Source: CAYLPU01 sp964385635
GTDB lineage: Bacteria; Chloroflexota; Anaerolineae; B4-G1
Direction: 5' to 3'
Length of the DNA stretch: 64,000 nt
Assembly (NCBI GenBank): GCA_964385635.1
Contig: CAYLPU010000001.1
Span: forward strand, 54,678-118,677
A model generated the notes under the pieces. That model saw only the letters and a list, made by a program, of their open reading frames with translations. It was not told where the DNA came from and searched no databases. A program made the position numbers and the translations under genes. Positions 25,259 through 31,653 of this stretch are shown piece by piece. Positions within the stretch are counted from its first letter, which is position 1. The number at the start of each line of letters is the position of its first letter.

Positions 25259-26128
25259 ATGCCTGAGTTACCCGAAGTCGAGACAGTGGCCCGCGGCCTG
25301 CGAGCATCTCTGGTCGGGTGCACCATCGTCGGGGTGGAGGTGCGCTGGGCACGCAGCGTTATCCCGCCCGACCCGGCCACCTTTGCCCGTCGCCTCATAG
25401 GCCAGGCGGTCACCGGCGTGGGACGGCGTGGAAAGTGGATAGTGATCGCGCTAAGCGGCGGTGACACGTTGCTGGTTCACCTGCGCATGACCGGACAACT
25501 GGTGCTAGGGCCGGGAGGCGGCTATGGAAAGCCGCCCTACAGTGATGGAGAATGGCCCGACGAACGGCACGTCCGTGTGCTGTTCTTGCTCGATGACGGG
25601 CGATACCTGCGCTTTTCGGACACGCGCAAGTTCGGGCGGCTGTGGCTGGTGGATGATCCGGCTGGTGTGTTGGGCGCATTGGGCCCCGAGCCGCTGGGAG
25701 ACGACTTCACAGCAGCGCGATTTGGAGAGATGCTGGCGCACCGGCGTGGGCGCATCAAGCCACTGCTCCTGGACCAGCGCTTTCTGGCCGGCCTGGGTAA
25801 CATCTACACCGATGAGACGCTGTGGCGAGCCTGTATCCATCCGCTGCGCCGGGCCGATACGCTCACCCACGCCGAAGTGTGGCGGCTGCATCGATCCATC
25901 CGGTCTGTGTTGCGGGCGGCCATCGCCAGCGGTGGCACGACGCTCTCGGACGGGACTTTCCAGCGGACGGATGGTCGGTCGGGTGAGTTCGCCAGCCAGC
26001 TGGCAGTGTACGGGCGGGTGGGACAGCCGTGCCCGCGCTGTGGTACGACCGTCGAGCATATCAAAGTGAGACAACGCGGCACGCATTTCTGTCCGCATTG
26101 CCAATCCTTGCCGGAAGAGAAATTTTAA
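25259..26128 (+). CDS. mutM: Formamidopyrimidine-DNA glycosylase
   Basis: Base-excision repair glycosylase/lyase for 8-oxoguanine and Fapy lesions. The start is fixed by biochemistry: after Met removal, Pro2 is the catalytic nucleophile in MPELPEVETVARGL. Other features are the beta-strand Lys in RRGKWIVI, the intercalating loop region, the helix-two-turn-helix LLLDQRFLAGLGNIYTDE, and a C-terminal zinc finger with CPRCG and CPHC pairs. Residues about 86-95 (GGGYGKPPYS) are encoded by a hairpin element inserted in frame. No Shine-Dalgarno precedes the ATG, matching the leaderless promoter. It is monocistronic. Confidence 0.96.
   Translation: MPELPEVETVARGLRASLVGCTIVGVEVRWARSVIPPDPATFARRLIGQAVTGVGRRGKWIVIALSGGDTLLVHLRMTGQLVLGPGGGYGKPPYSDGEWPDERHVRVLFLLDDGRYLRFSDTRKFGRLWLVDDPAGVLGALGPEPLGDDFTAARFGEMLAHRRGRIKPLLLDQRFLAGLGNIYTDETLWRACIHPLRRADTLTHAEVWRLHRSIRSVLRAAIASGGTTLSDGTFQRTDGRSGEFASQLAVYGRVGQPCPRCGTTVEHIKVRQRGTHFCPHCQSLPEEKF
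25514..25542. repeat. GTAGG hairpin element inside mutM
   Basis: Stem GGCGGCT (25517-25523) with AGCCGCC (25530-25536), followed by CTACAG. It is read in frame as part of a surface loop of MutM. Confidence 0.75.
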
Positions 26129-26139
26129 GGTTTGGCCTA

Positions 26140-26168
26140 TTGACAATGGAAGGAATCTGGCGTAAAAT
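26140..26168 (+). promoter_or_regulatory. Consensus promoter of an orphan transcript
   Basis: TTGACA (26140-26145) and TAAAAT (26163-26168) with a 17-bp spacer, just after mutM. The next gene is on the opposite strand, so no protein gene can use it. Confidence 0.75.
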
Positions 26169-26174
26169 GGTGAT

Positions 26175-26353
26175 TAAGGGTTGAGTCAGCCGCCCCGGAG
26201 CCTCCCGGCGTCGCCTCAACAGAGCGCATCTCGGTTACCGCTAATCGAGAGCGAGGGTCAGACGGAGCATCCGTCCAAAGAGGCGAGTGCGCCGGAAAAA
26301 GGCACGGGGCGATTGGGAGCAGTGGCCTGGCACCAGTGGGCCACTGCTCTATT
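26175..26353 (+). ncRNA. Candidate structured non-coding RNA, about 175 nt
   Basis: The stretch lies between a consensus promoter and a strong terminator and holds no credible open frame. It can fold into successive hairpins: GTTGAG/CTCAAC (26180-26220), CTCGGTTA/TAATCGAG (26230-26249), GACGGA/TCCGTC (26261-26275), GTGC/GCAC (26287-26305) and the terminator. I do not recognise 6S, SRP, RNase P or tmRNA signatures. It sits between the convergent mutM and M1-peptidase genes. Transcription is inferred, not shown. Confidence 0.5.
26317..26350 (+). terminator. Strong terminator, possibly bidirectional
   Basis: A perfect 11-bp stem, GAGCAGTGGCC (26317-26327) with GGCCACTGCTC (26339-26349), followed by TATTTC. 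It ends the orphan transcript and may also stop the convergent M1-type gene. Confidence 0.75.
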
Positions 26354-27937
26354 TCATTGCTCTGCCACCCCCATGATCCACTGCTCGTAGAGAGCGTGGT
26401 ACTCGTCGCCGGTGACCACCGCCACGGCTGCCAGCCAGTCCTCCGGCGCGGCAACGCCATAGCGGTTGCGAGCGAAATAGGTCTGTAGAATCGCCCAGAA
26501 GTTCTCGTCTCCTACCTCCTGGCGCAGCGCGTGGAAGTAGAGCGGGCCTTTCTGGTAGACCACCGGCCCATAGTCCCCTTCGCTGTAGGCGGCGACCGGC
26601 AGTCCTGCCGGCGCGTCCCGTCCGGTTTCCACCAGTTCCTCGTAGGGCTGCCGAAATACCTGTTCCAGCAGTTCGGCAGCCAACTCTGCTCCGTAACGAT
26701 CCTCGTAGTAGAGCAGTGTGCTGTACTGGACCAGCGCTTCATCGAGCCACGGTTCGTCCACCTGATCGTTCCCCACCAGGCTGTACCACCACTGGTGTCC
26801 CACCTCGTGCACCACGACCCACTCCATCCGTTCGCTGAGGGTCTCGTAGTACGTGTCGTTGATGACGACCAGACCAGGGTACTCGATCCCGCCAGCGCGG
26901 GTGGGGGTCTCCACCACGTCTAACTCGGCGAAGGGGTAGGGGCCGAACCGGATGCTGAAAAGGCGCACCGCCTCGGCCGTGCAATCCAGCGCCCATTCAC
27001 CCCCCTGGTGGTGCCCAGGATAGAATACGCTGTTGACCGTTATCCCTTCCACGACACGGCTTTCCACCTGGTAATCTGGTCCCAGAACGGCGTTGAAATC
27101 TCGCATCGGACCGGTGACACAGGTCCAGGTAGTACTGCTGTCAGGGTTGAGGGCAAGTGGGGTGCAGGTGCCGGAGGCAATGAGCGTCATGTCCGCCGGC
27201 CCGGTGATGCGCACGTTGTAGAACGCCGTTTCAGAGTAGACGGCGTCACCGTAGGTGGCTGCCAGTTCGACGTTCCAGCCCTCGTCATCGTAGACTGGGA
27301 TGAGGGGATAACCGTTTGCCAGGGCGAGGACTCCGTCGTAGTAGCCGAACTGCTGGTAGCCCTGGCCGACCTCAGTGGGAATGGCAATGGTGAAGTCGAG
27401 CGCCAGGTCGAGCCTCGCGCCTGGTTCCAGCGGCGGGTCGAGGGGGAGGCGCAGTGCAGAGCCGTCCAGTTCGACGGCAGGTGTAACCGGACATCCGTTG
27501 AGTAAGATGTTCGTCGTCATCATCGCGCCGCCGTAGCCGGGCGTGTTGGGAAAGAGGCGCAAGTAGAGAACGTCGAGGGGGACGTCATCGGTGTTGGTGT
27601 AGCCTACGCGCTCGTGGCCGGTGACGGTAGTCGCGTCGAGGTCAACGGTCAGTTCGATCTCGTAGCGCGTACCGTCGGGAAACAGGTCCAGGTCGGTGAG
27701 GAATTCGGAGCGCAAGGCTGGCGCGTGGTCAGAGGCAGATGGTAGGGAGGATGAGGGGGTGGCGGGCGGTGGTGTGTGGGGGGGGGTGGGGGGGTGGGAG
27801 CGTGTGAGTGTGGGGGTATGGGAGGGTGGAGGTGTGGGGGGGTGGGAGGGGGTGAGGGGGAGGCAGGCGATGGTAAGCAGCAGGCAGAGGACAGGGGTCA
27901 AGAGTCTGATACTTGTGGACATTGGCGCTCTCCTCAT
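26354..27937 (-). CDS. M1-type metallopeptidase lipoprotein
   Basis: Residues 1-25 form a lipoprotein-like signal (LCLLLTIAC). A low-complexity Ser/His/Pro/Thr stalk follows (residues about 30-65), then an M1 aminopeptidase-like domain with an N-terminal beta saddle. The exopeptidase-type motif reads GGIEYPG, the zinc site is HEVGHQWW near residue 374, and the third ligand is Glu in WLDEALVQYS. All zinc ligands are present, so it is probably active at the cell surface. At 527 residues it lacks the C-terminal helical domain of long M1 enzymes. An ATG at 27922 is an alternative start. Confidence 0.88.
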   Translation of the reverse strand: MRRAPMSTSIRLLTPVLCLLLTIACLPLTPSHPPTPPPSHTPTLTRSHPPTPPHTPPPATPSSSLPSASDHAPALRSEFLTDLDLFPDGTRYEIELTVDLDATTVTGHERVGYTNTDDVPLDVLYLRLFPNTPGYGGAMMTTNILLNGCPVTPAVELDGSALRLPLDPPLEPGARLDLALDFTIAIPTEVGQGYQQFGYYDGVLALANGYPLIPVYDDEGWNVELAATYGDAVYSETAFYNVRITGPADMTLIASGTCTPLALNPDSSTTWTCVTGPMRDFNAVLGPDYQVESRVVEGITVNSVFYPGHHQGGEWALDCTAEAVRLFSIRFGPYPFAELDVVETPTRAGGIEYPGLVVINDTYYETLSERMEWVVVHEVGHQWWYSLVGNDQVDEPWLDEALVQYSTLLYYEDRYGAELAAELLEQVFRQPYEELVETGRDAPAGLPVAAYSEGDYGPVVYQKGPLYFHALRQEVGDENFWAILQTYFARNRYGVAAPEDWLAAVAVVTGDEYHALYEQWIMGVAEQ

Positions 27938-27941
27938 CTAC

Positions 27942-28142
27942 TCATCTACAACACATGACCACGACGATCGTATTGTCCATCGTGCCGCCCATCAGCGGGT
28001 GGGGGGGGCAGACGATGGCGGCCGGGAAGGGCTTGGTCAGGAGACCTTCGCCCAACAGGGAGCCGGGCAGGTGCAGGACGCCCTCCAGCAGTGGGCCACC
28101 GCCAGCGGCAGGGAAGGTCACGTACCTGGTACTGGGGGACAA
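27942..28142 (-). pseudogene. N-terminal fragment of an alpha/beta hydrolase
   Basis: 66 codons match only the start of a dienelactone-hydrolase-like alpha/beta hydrolase: YVTFPAAGGGPLLEGVLHLP, then FPAAIVCPPHPLMGGTMDN, the strand that carries the oxyanion HPHPxxGG motif. The frame then ends and the nucleophile elbow and the rest of the fold are absent. It lies directly after the MoaD gene (4-bp gap) and abuts the M1 gene start, so a deletion joining the two sites probably removed the remainder. Confidence 0.6.
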
Positions 28143-28146
28143 GATG

Positions 28147-28389
28147 CTACCCTCCGCCCACCGGTGGGAAGATGCCTACTTCGTCCCCGTCCGCCAGCGG
28201 GTGGTTCTTCTCCCGGATGATGCTGTTGATGAAGACAACCTTCACTTGACCGGCGGGGATCCGCAGGTGGTCGACCAGTTGGCCTACCGTTGCCCCATCC
28301 GGCAGTTCCACCTCCATCGGTTCGCCGATCCCCAGGTGGGGGTAGTGGCGGCGCAGGGTGGCGAATAGTTTGGCATGGACAGTGATCAT
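28147..28389 (-). CDS. MoaD/ThiS-family sulphur-carrier protein
   Basis: 80-residue ubiquitin-like protein. It shows the beta-grasp pattern (VHAKLFATLRRHYP, VELPDGATVGQLVDHL, DGDEVGIFPPVGGG) and the C-terminal Gly-Gly that is thiocarboxylated in MoaD. It lies downstream of the aldehyde ferredoxin oxidoreductase gene on the same strand, as MoaD-like genes often do, and probably supplies sulphur for the tungsten/molybdenum pterin cofactor of that enzyme. A GGAGGAGAAC Shine-Dalgarno precedes the start. Confidence 0.88.
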   Translation of the reverse strand: MITVHAKLFATLRRHYPHLGIGEPMEVELPDGATVGQLVDHLRIPAGQVKVVFINSIIREKNHPLADGDEVGIFPPVGGG

Positions 28390-28543
28390 GTATTGTTCTC
28401 CTCCACTACAGAAGTATATTAGGGAAGCGCCTGCCTGTCAACCCTGCTCCGCTCGCTCTCGCTGCTTACTCGCAGGGTCGTGTGTGGACAATCCCAGACG
28501 GAGAGAGTGGCCCGCGAAGGAAAGGGAAGGGGAGTGAATGCAG

Positions 28544-28575
28544 AACCGCCGGGCCCTCTCGCGGGCCCGGCGGTT
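28544..28575 (-). terminator. Strong GC-rich hairpin after the AOR gene
   Basis: A perfect 13-bp stem, AACCGCCGGGCCC (28544-28556) with its complement (28563-28575), loop of 6. It lies about 50 bp past the AOR stop; the T-run is weak on both strands. Confidence 0.6.
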
Positions 28576-28584
28576 TACGTGAAC

Positions 28585-28618
28585 AGAAACCAGGTTTTTG
28601 AGAAAAAACCTGGTTTCT
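28585..28618. repeat. AACCAGG palindrome, copy 1
   Basis: AGAAACCAGGTTTTT (28585-28599) pairs perfectly with AAAAACCTGGTTTCT (28604-28618). A related copy lies on the other side of the AOR gene. Confidence 0.8.
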
Positions 28619-28624
28619 AAGTCA

Positions 28625-30364
28625 TTACTCCTCGAACACAGCGTCCAACATGTCGTCCGGCACGTCCCAGGTGACGTTGTGGGGCGGGAGTTTCTCGTAC
28701 TTCATGAACTCTGGCAACCGGTCGTCCGCCTTGGTGAAGCCGGCCGCGGCGTTGAAGGCCCGCTCCTTGTTAATGGTCTCCCTGCCGATGTTCATGATGT
28801 CCTCTGCCGTCCACTCGGTGCCCAGCACACCGCTGCACTCCTCGACCAGCCCCTCGAAGCCGCTGGGGATGTCCAGGATGGGGAAGGCGATGAACAGACA
28901 GTGGCCGGTGGTGTCAATGAAGGCGGTGGAGTACTGGAAGTTGCGCGCCAGTTCCGTCTTGTCGATGGCGAGTGGGTCCACCTTGCCGCCGACACCAGCG
29001 ATCTCCGGGGCGATGGTGTAGCCGGAGGTGTGATCGGCGCCCATCGTGGAGATGGCGTAGGTGTAGCCGATGCCCTTGATGGCGCGAGGCTCGTAGGCGG
29101 GCATGGCCTGCCCCTTGACGGTGGGGCAGCGTATAACGCCGAAGGCTTTGGCGGTCGCCTCTGTGCCCTGGCTCAGGATGTGGCCCAACGGCGTGCCCTT
29201 GTAGATTTCCTCCATCAACTCGATGGCGCGCTTCCCGTCGCCGAACTCGGCCAGTCCCCCCTCCATCGCCACAGCGATGGTGTTGCCGGCCTCGATAGTG
29301 TCCATTCCCAGATCGTTGCACATCCAGGTCAGTTTGCCGATCACGTCCAGGTCGTCAATGCCGCAGTTGGCACCGAAGGCCCAGGTGGTCTCGTACTCGA
29401 TAACGGAGACCAGTTCGCTGCCGTCGGGGTTGGGGATGACGTTGGAGCACTTGATGATGCAGCCGGGGTGACAGGCGTGACCCATCGTGCCGACGCCGCC
29501 TCGCTTTTCGCACAGTTCGGCCATAGCCTCACCTGAGATCTTGGCCGCACCCTCGAAGCGGCCCTCGCGGAAGTTACGGGTGGGCAGGCCGCCAGCCTCG
29601 TTGATGATATTGACCAAAACGGCGGTGCCGTAGGCATTGAGGCCACCGCCAGGCTTGGTGAGGGCGTGCTCGCGTATCGAGTCGGTCAGCTTCTTGCGCC
29701 CCTGGTTGAAGAGTTCCTTGTTGGCAATCTCCACGCCGGGCCCGCCCTTGCCGTCCACGACGATGAGCTTGAGGTGCTTAGAGCCCAGTACCCCGCCTAG
29801 CCCGCCGCGGCCGGAGTAGCGGCTGGGCCGGTTGTCAATGTCGTTGAAGCAGACGCCAGCATTAGAACTCTTCTTCTCGCCGGCGATGCCGATGGCGGCG
29901 ATGCCGACCTTCTGGCCGAACTTTTCGAAGAGCAGTGGGTAGACCTCGTAGAGGCCCTTGTCGGCGTACTCGTCGGCGGGGAAGAACTCAGCACCATCCT
30001 TGGTGATGTGCAGCCCCCACCAGCCGTCGTCCGTGGGATAGCCCTCAACGACGATGGCCTTTAGCCCTAAGCGAGCCACCAGTTGGGACCAGCCGGTTCC
30101 GGCGTTGGATTCCTTGATGCCGCCGGTGAGTGGGGACTTGCCGCCCACCGAGACCCGGCCTGAGGTGGGGGCGTTGGTGCCAGTGACGATGCCTGGTGCG
30201 AAGACGAGCTTGTTGTTCGGCCCCAGCGGGTGACAGGTGGGTTCCACCTCGTCGTAGATGACGGACGAGGTGAGGCCGCGGCCGCCGAGGAACTTGTACT
30301 TTTCGGGTACATCCTCGTAGGTGGCGGTGCGGTCGGTCATGTTGGCACGCAAGATCTTGGACAT
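28625..30364 (-). CDS. Aldehyde ferredoxin oxidoreductase family (tungsten pterin enzyme)
   Basis: 579 residues. AOR-family enzymes oxidise aldehydes to acids with ferredoxin, using a bis-pterin tungsten centre and one [4Fe-4S] cluster. Visible marks are the N-terminal pterin domain (FLGGRGLTSSVIYDEV, GTNAPTSGRVSVGGKSPLTG), a second pterin segment (GRGGLGGVLGSKHLK) and the cluster cysteines in ACHPGCIIKC near residue 300, with a further Cys in the C-terminal part (TTGHCLFIAF). The start is fixed by a perfect AAAGGAGGT 6 nt upstream; an in-frame upstream extension is rejected. A MoaD gene follows. Whether it is an AOR, FOR or GOR subtype is not clear. Confidence 0.93.
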   Translation of the reverse strand: MSKILRANMTDRTATYEDVPEKYKFLGGRGLTSSVIYDEVEPTCHPLGPNNKLVFAPGIVTGTNAPTSGRVSVGGKSPLTGGIKESNAGTGWSQLVARLGLKAIVVEGYPTDDGWWGLHITKDGAEFFPADEYADKGLYEVYPLLFEKFGQKVGIAAIGIAGEKKSSNAGVCFNDIDNRPSRYSGRGGLGGVLGSKHLKLIVVDGKGGPGVEIANKELFNQGRKKLTDSIREHALTKPGGGLNAYGTAVLVNIINEAGGLPTRNFREGRFEGAAKISGEAMAELCEKRGGVGTMGHACHPGCIIKCSNVIPNPDGSELVSVIEYETTWAFGANCGIDDLDVIGKLTWMCNDLGMDTIEAGNTIAVAMEGGLAEFGDGKRAIELMEEIYKGTPLGHILSQGTEATAKAFGVIRCPTVKGQAMPAYEPRAIKGIGYTYAISTMGADHTSGYTIAPEIAGVGGKVDPLAIDKTELARNFQYSTAFIDTTGHCLFIAFPILDIPSGFEGLVEECSGVLGTEWTAEDIMNIGRETINKERAFNAAAGFTKADDRLPEFMKYEKLPPHNVTWDVPDDMLDAVFEE

Positions 30365-30414
30365 TTTGGTACCTCCTTTAATAATTTGGAATGTGAAGTG
30401 CAACCAGTTTTCCA

Positions 30415-30446
30415 GAGACCAGGTTTTCAGGAAAAAACCTGGTTTC
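30415..30446. repeat. AACCAGG palindrome, copy 2
   Basis: GAGACCAGGTTTT with AAAACCTGGTTTC around a 6-nt loop. It is the diverged partner of the copy at 28585, so the AOR gene is bracketed by the pair. Confidence 0.75.
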
Positions 30447-30452
30447 GCAACA

Positions 30453-30508
30453 AAAGGAGGCCACTTCTGACCCAGGCTTAGGATGCCAGGCCACGAAGTG
30501 CCTCCTTT
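30453..30508 (-). promoter_or_regulatory. Long hairpin in the AOR leader (terminator or attenuator)
   Basis: AAAGGAGG and CACTTC (30453-30467) pair with GAAGTG and CCTCCTTT (30495-30508) with a one-base bulge; an inner CCAGGC/GCCAGG stem extends it. Read on the minus strand it ends in CCTCCTTTTG, so it could terminate transcription ahead of AOR. Confidence 0.45.
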
Positions 30509-30598
30509 GCGAACACGGCGGGCGCGGGGATTGCTCCCCACACCTTATCGCTCACCCGTCCCGGAGGGAGCGGGATGAGTCGGAGGGCTATGGGGTTT

Positions 30599-30931
30599 TT
30601 AGCCTCTCACAATTTGTACGATTCTCTCGATGATTTCCTGCGTTTTGCCCTGGGTGAGTGTCCCGACACAATAGCGGATGATGTTTGAGTCTGCTGTGAA
30701 CAGACGATTTGGGCGAATGTTGCTATCCTGCCGGAGGCCTCCCGTCGCAAAGTCGCCATCAGAGATGGAGATAGCATAACTATCCGCGACGGTCTTACTG
30801 GTGATCTGGCATAGGATCACGTCATCACCCGTTAGTGCTGCGACTACGAAAGCAGGGCGTCGTTTCGCCGCGCTCAAATCTGAGAAGGGAAACGGGACGA
30901 CGATCACATCGCCTTTCACAAATGCGCCCAT
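30599..30931 (-). CDS. MazF/PemK-type endoribonuclease toxin
   Basis: 110 residues with the PemK/MazF beta-barrel: start KGDVIVVPFPFSDLS, the R-x-P motif AAKRRPAFVV, the ITSK strand, and S-x-I-R in DSNIRPNRLF. MazF toxins cut single-stranded RNA. The ATG was set by the KGDV family start and the 16-bp overlap with the antitoxin gene. It is coupled to that gene and transcribed from the same leaderless-type promoter. Confidence 0.9.
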   Translation of the reverse strand: MGAFVKGDVIVVPFPFSDLSAAKRRPAFVVAALTGDDVILCQITSKTVADSYAISISDGDFATGGLRQDSNIRPNRLFTADSNIIRYCVGTLTQGKTQEIIERIVQIVRG

Positions 30932-31170
30932 GCCGCCTCTTCCTCGGGCCTTTGCCAATCCCGGCGTAAAATGGGTTCTGAGGCCAACATCGTCTGAAAC
31001 GACTCTGATGTGGCTTCCCAATTCCAAAGTGCCTTGCCAGGCTGCCGCTCAGCCAGGTAAGAGACAAAATCATATACGACTACCAACTTATCGGCGGGCA
31101 ACTGATACAGGCAGTCGGTAATTTGGGGAATTGTGATGGTTTGCGTTGTTGACACTCTCTTCTCGTCCAT
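30916..31170 (-). CDS. Antitoxin partner of the MazF-type toxin
   Basis: 84 residues beginning MDEKRVSTTQTITIPQITD, followed by DCLYQLPADKLVVVYDFVSYL and a C-terminal acidic segment (RPEEEAAWAHL) typical of the toxin-wrapping tail of such antitoxins. The DUF2281-like LPADKLVVVYDFV motif suggests this antitoxin group. It overlaps the toxin start by 16 bp. The ATG lies 7 nt after the -10 box. Confidence 0.75.
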   Translation of the reverse strand: MDEKRVSTTQTITIPQITDCLYQLPADKLVVVYDFVSYLAERQPGKALWNWEATSESFQTMLASEPILRRDWQRPEEEAAWAHL

Positions 31171-31177
31171 GTTTCCT

Positions 31178-31206
31178 ATGATATGCCAGATGTGCCCGTT
31201 TGTCAA
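31178..31206 (-). promoter_or_regulatory. Promoter of the toxin-antitoxin pair
   Basis: Minus-strand TTGACA (31206-31201) and TATCAT (31183-31178), 17-bp spacer. The start codon at 31170 coincides with the expected transcription start, so the mRNA is probably leaderless. Confidence 0.75.
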
Positions 31207-31244
31207 GTGCCTGTTCCTTAATATTATGCCGATTGACAGGCAGG

Positions 31245-31634
31245 CTACTTATCCTCACCTGGTTGGGTGTACGCGTGGTGCACGCCTCGATCCTGTCGCT
31301 GGCGGAACTCCTCCTGGAGTTGGGGAGTCAGGTGAGCGCCGAAGCGGTATTGGAACGGCCACATGCTCCGGCGGTGGGAGATGCCCACCCGGTCACCGTC
31401 GTGTAGCACCAAGTCGCGGTCTGTGTCGAGGCCAAGCAGAGCGGCCAGATCACCGTTGACGAAAGTGATACCTTTCTCCTCCGGTGGAAGCCTCAGGCGG
31501 TTGAGGAGATCCTGCATCGTGCTGCCCACAGGGAACTCCAGGTGTAACTCGGCATAACTCCCTTGGCTTTGCTCACCAGCATAACGTGCTATGGGTCCGT
31601 AGAGCCAAACTTCAATGTGTATTGTCTTCCCCAT
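31245..31634 (-). CDS. ThiS/MoaD-like ubiquitin-fold protein with a C-terminal extension
   Basis: 129 residues. The N-terminal 85 have the beta-grasp pattern of sulphur carriers (IHIEVWLYGPIARY, PVGSTMQDLLNRL, HDGDRVGIS). There is no terminal Gly-Gly; the fold runs on into a 45-residue tail rich in Arg, Gln and His (QEEFRQRQDRG). Sulphur transfer is therefore unlikely without processing. It begins 20 bp after the mutS2 stop on the same strand and is probably co-transcribed with it. Function unknown. Confidence 0.65.
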   Translation of the reverse strand: MGKTIHIEVWLYGPIARYAGEQSQGSYAELHLEFPVGSTMQDLLNRLRLPPEEKGITFVNGDLAALLGLDTDRDLVLHDGDRVGISHRRSMWPFQYRFGAHLTPQLQEEFRQRQDRGVHHAYTQPGEDK

Positions 31635-31653
31635 AGAAACATCCTCTATCCAA

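Noticed and set aside
26175..26353. 6S, SRP, RNase P or tmRNA identity for the orphan RNA
   Set aside because: The GGAAGGAAGCAGCC-type SRP loop, tRNA-like ends and a long closing stem with central bubble were looked for and not found.
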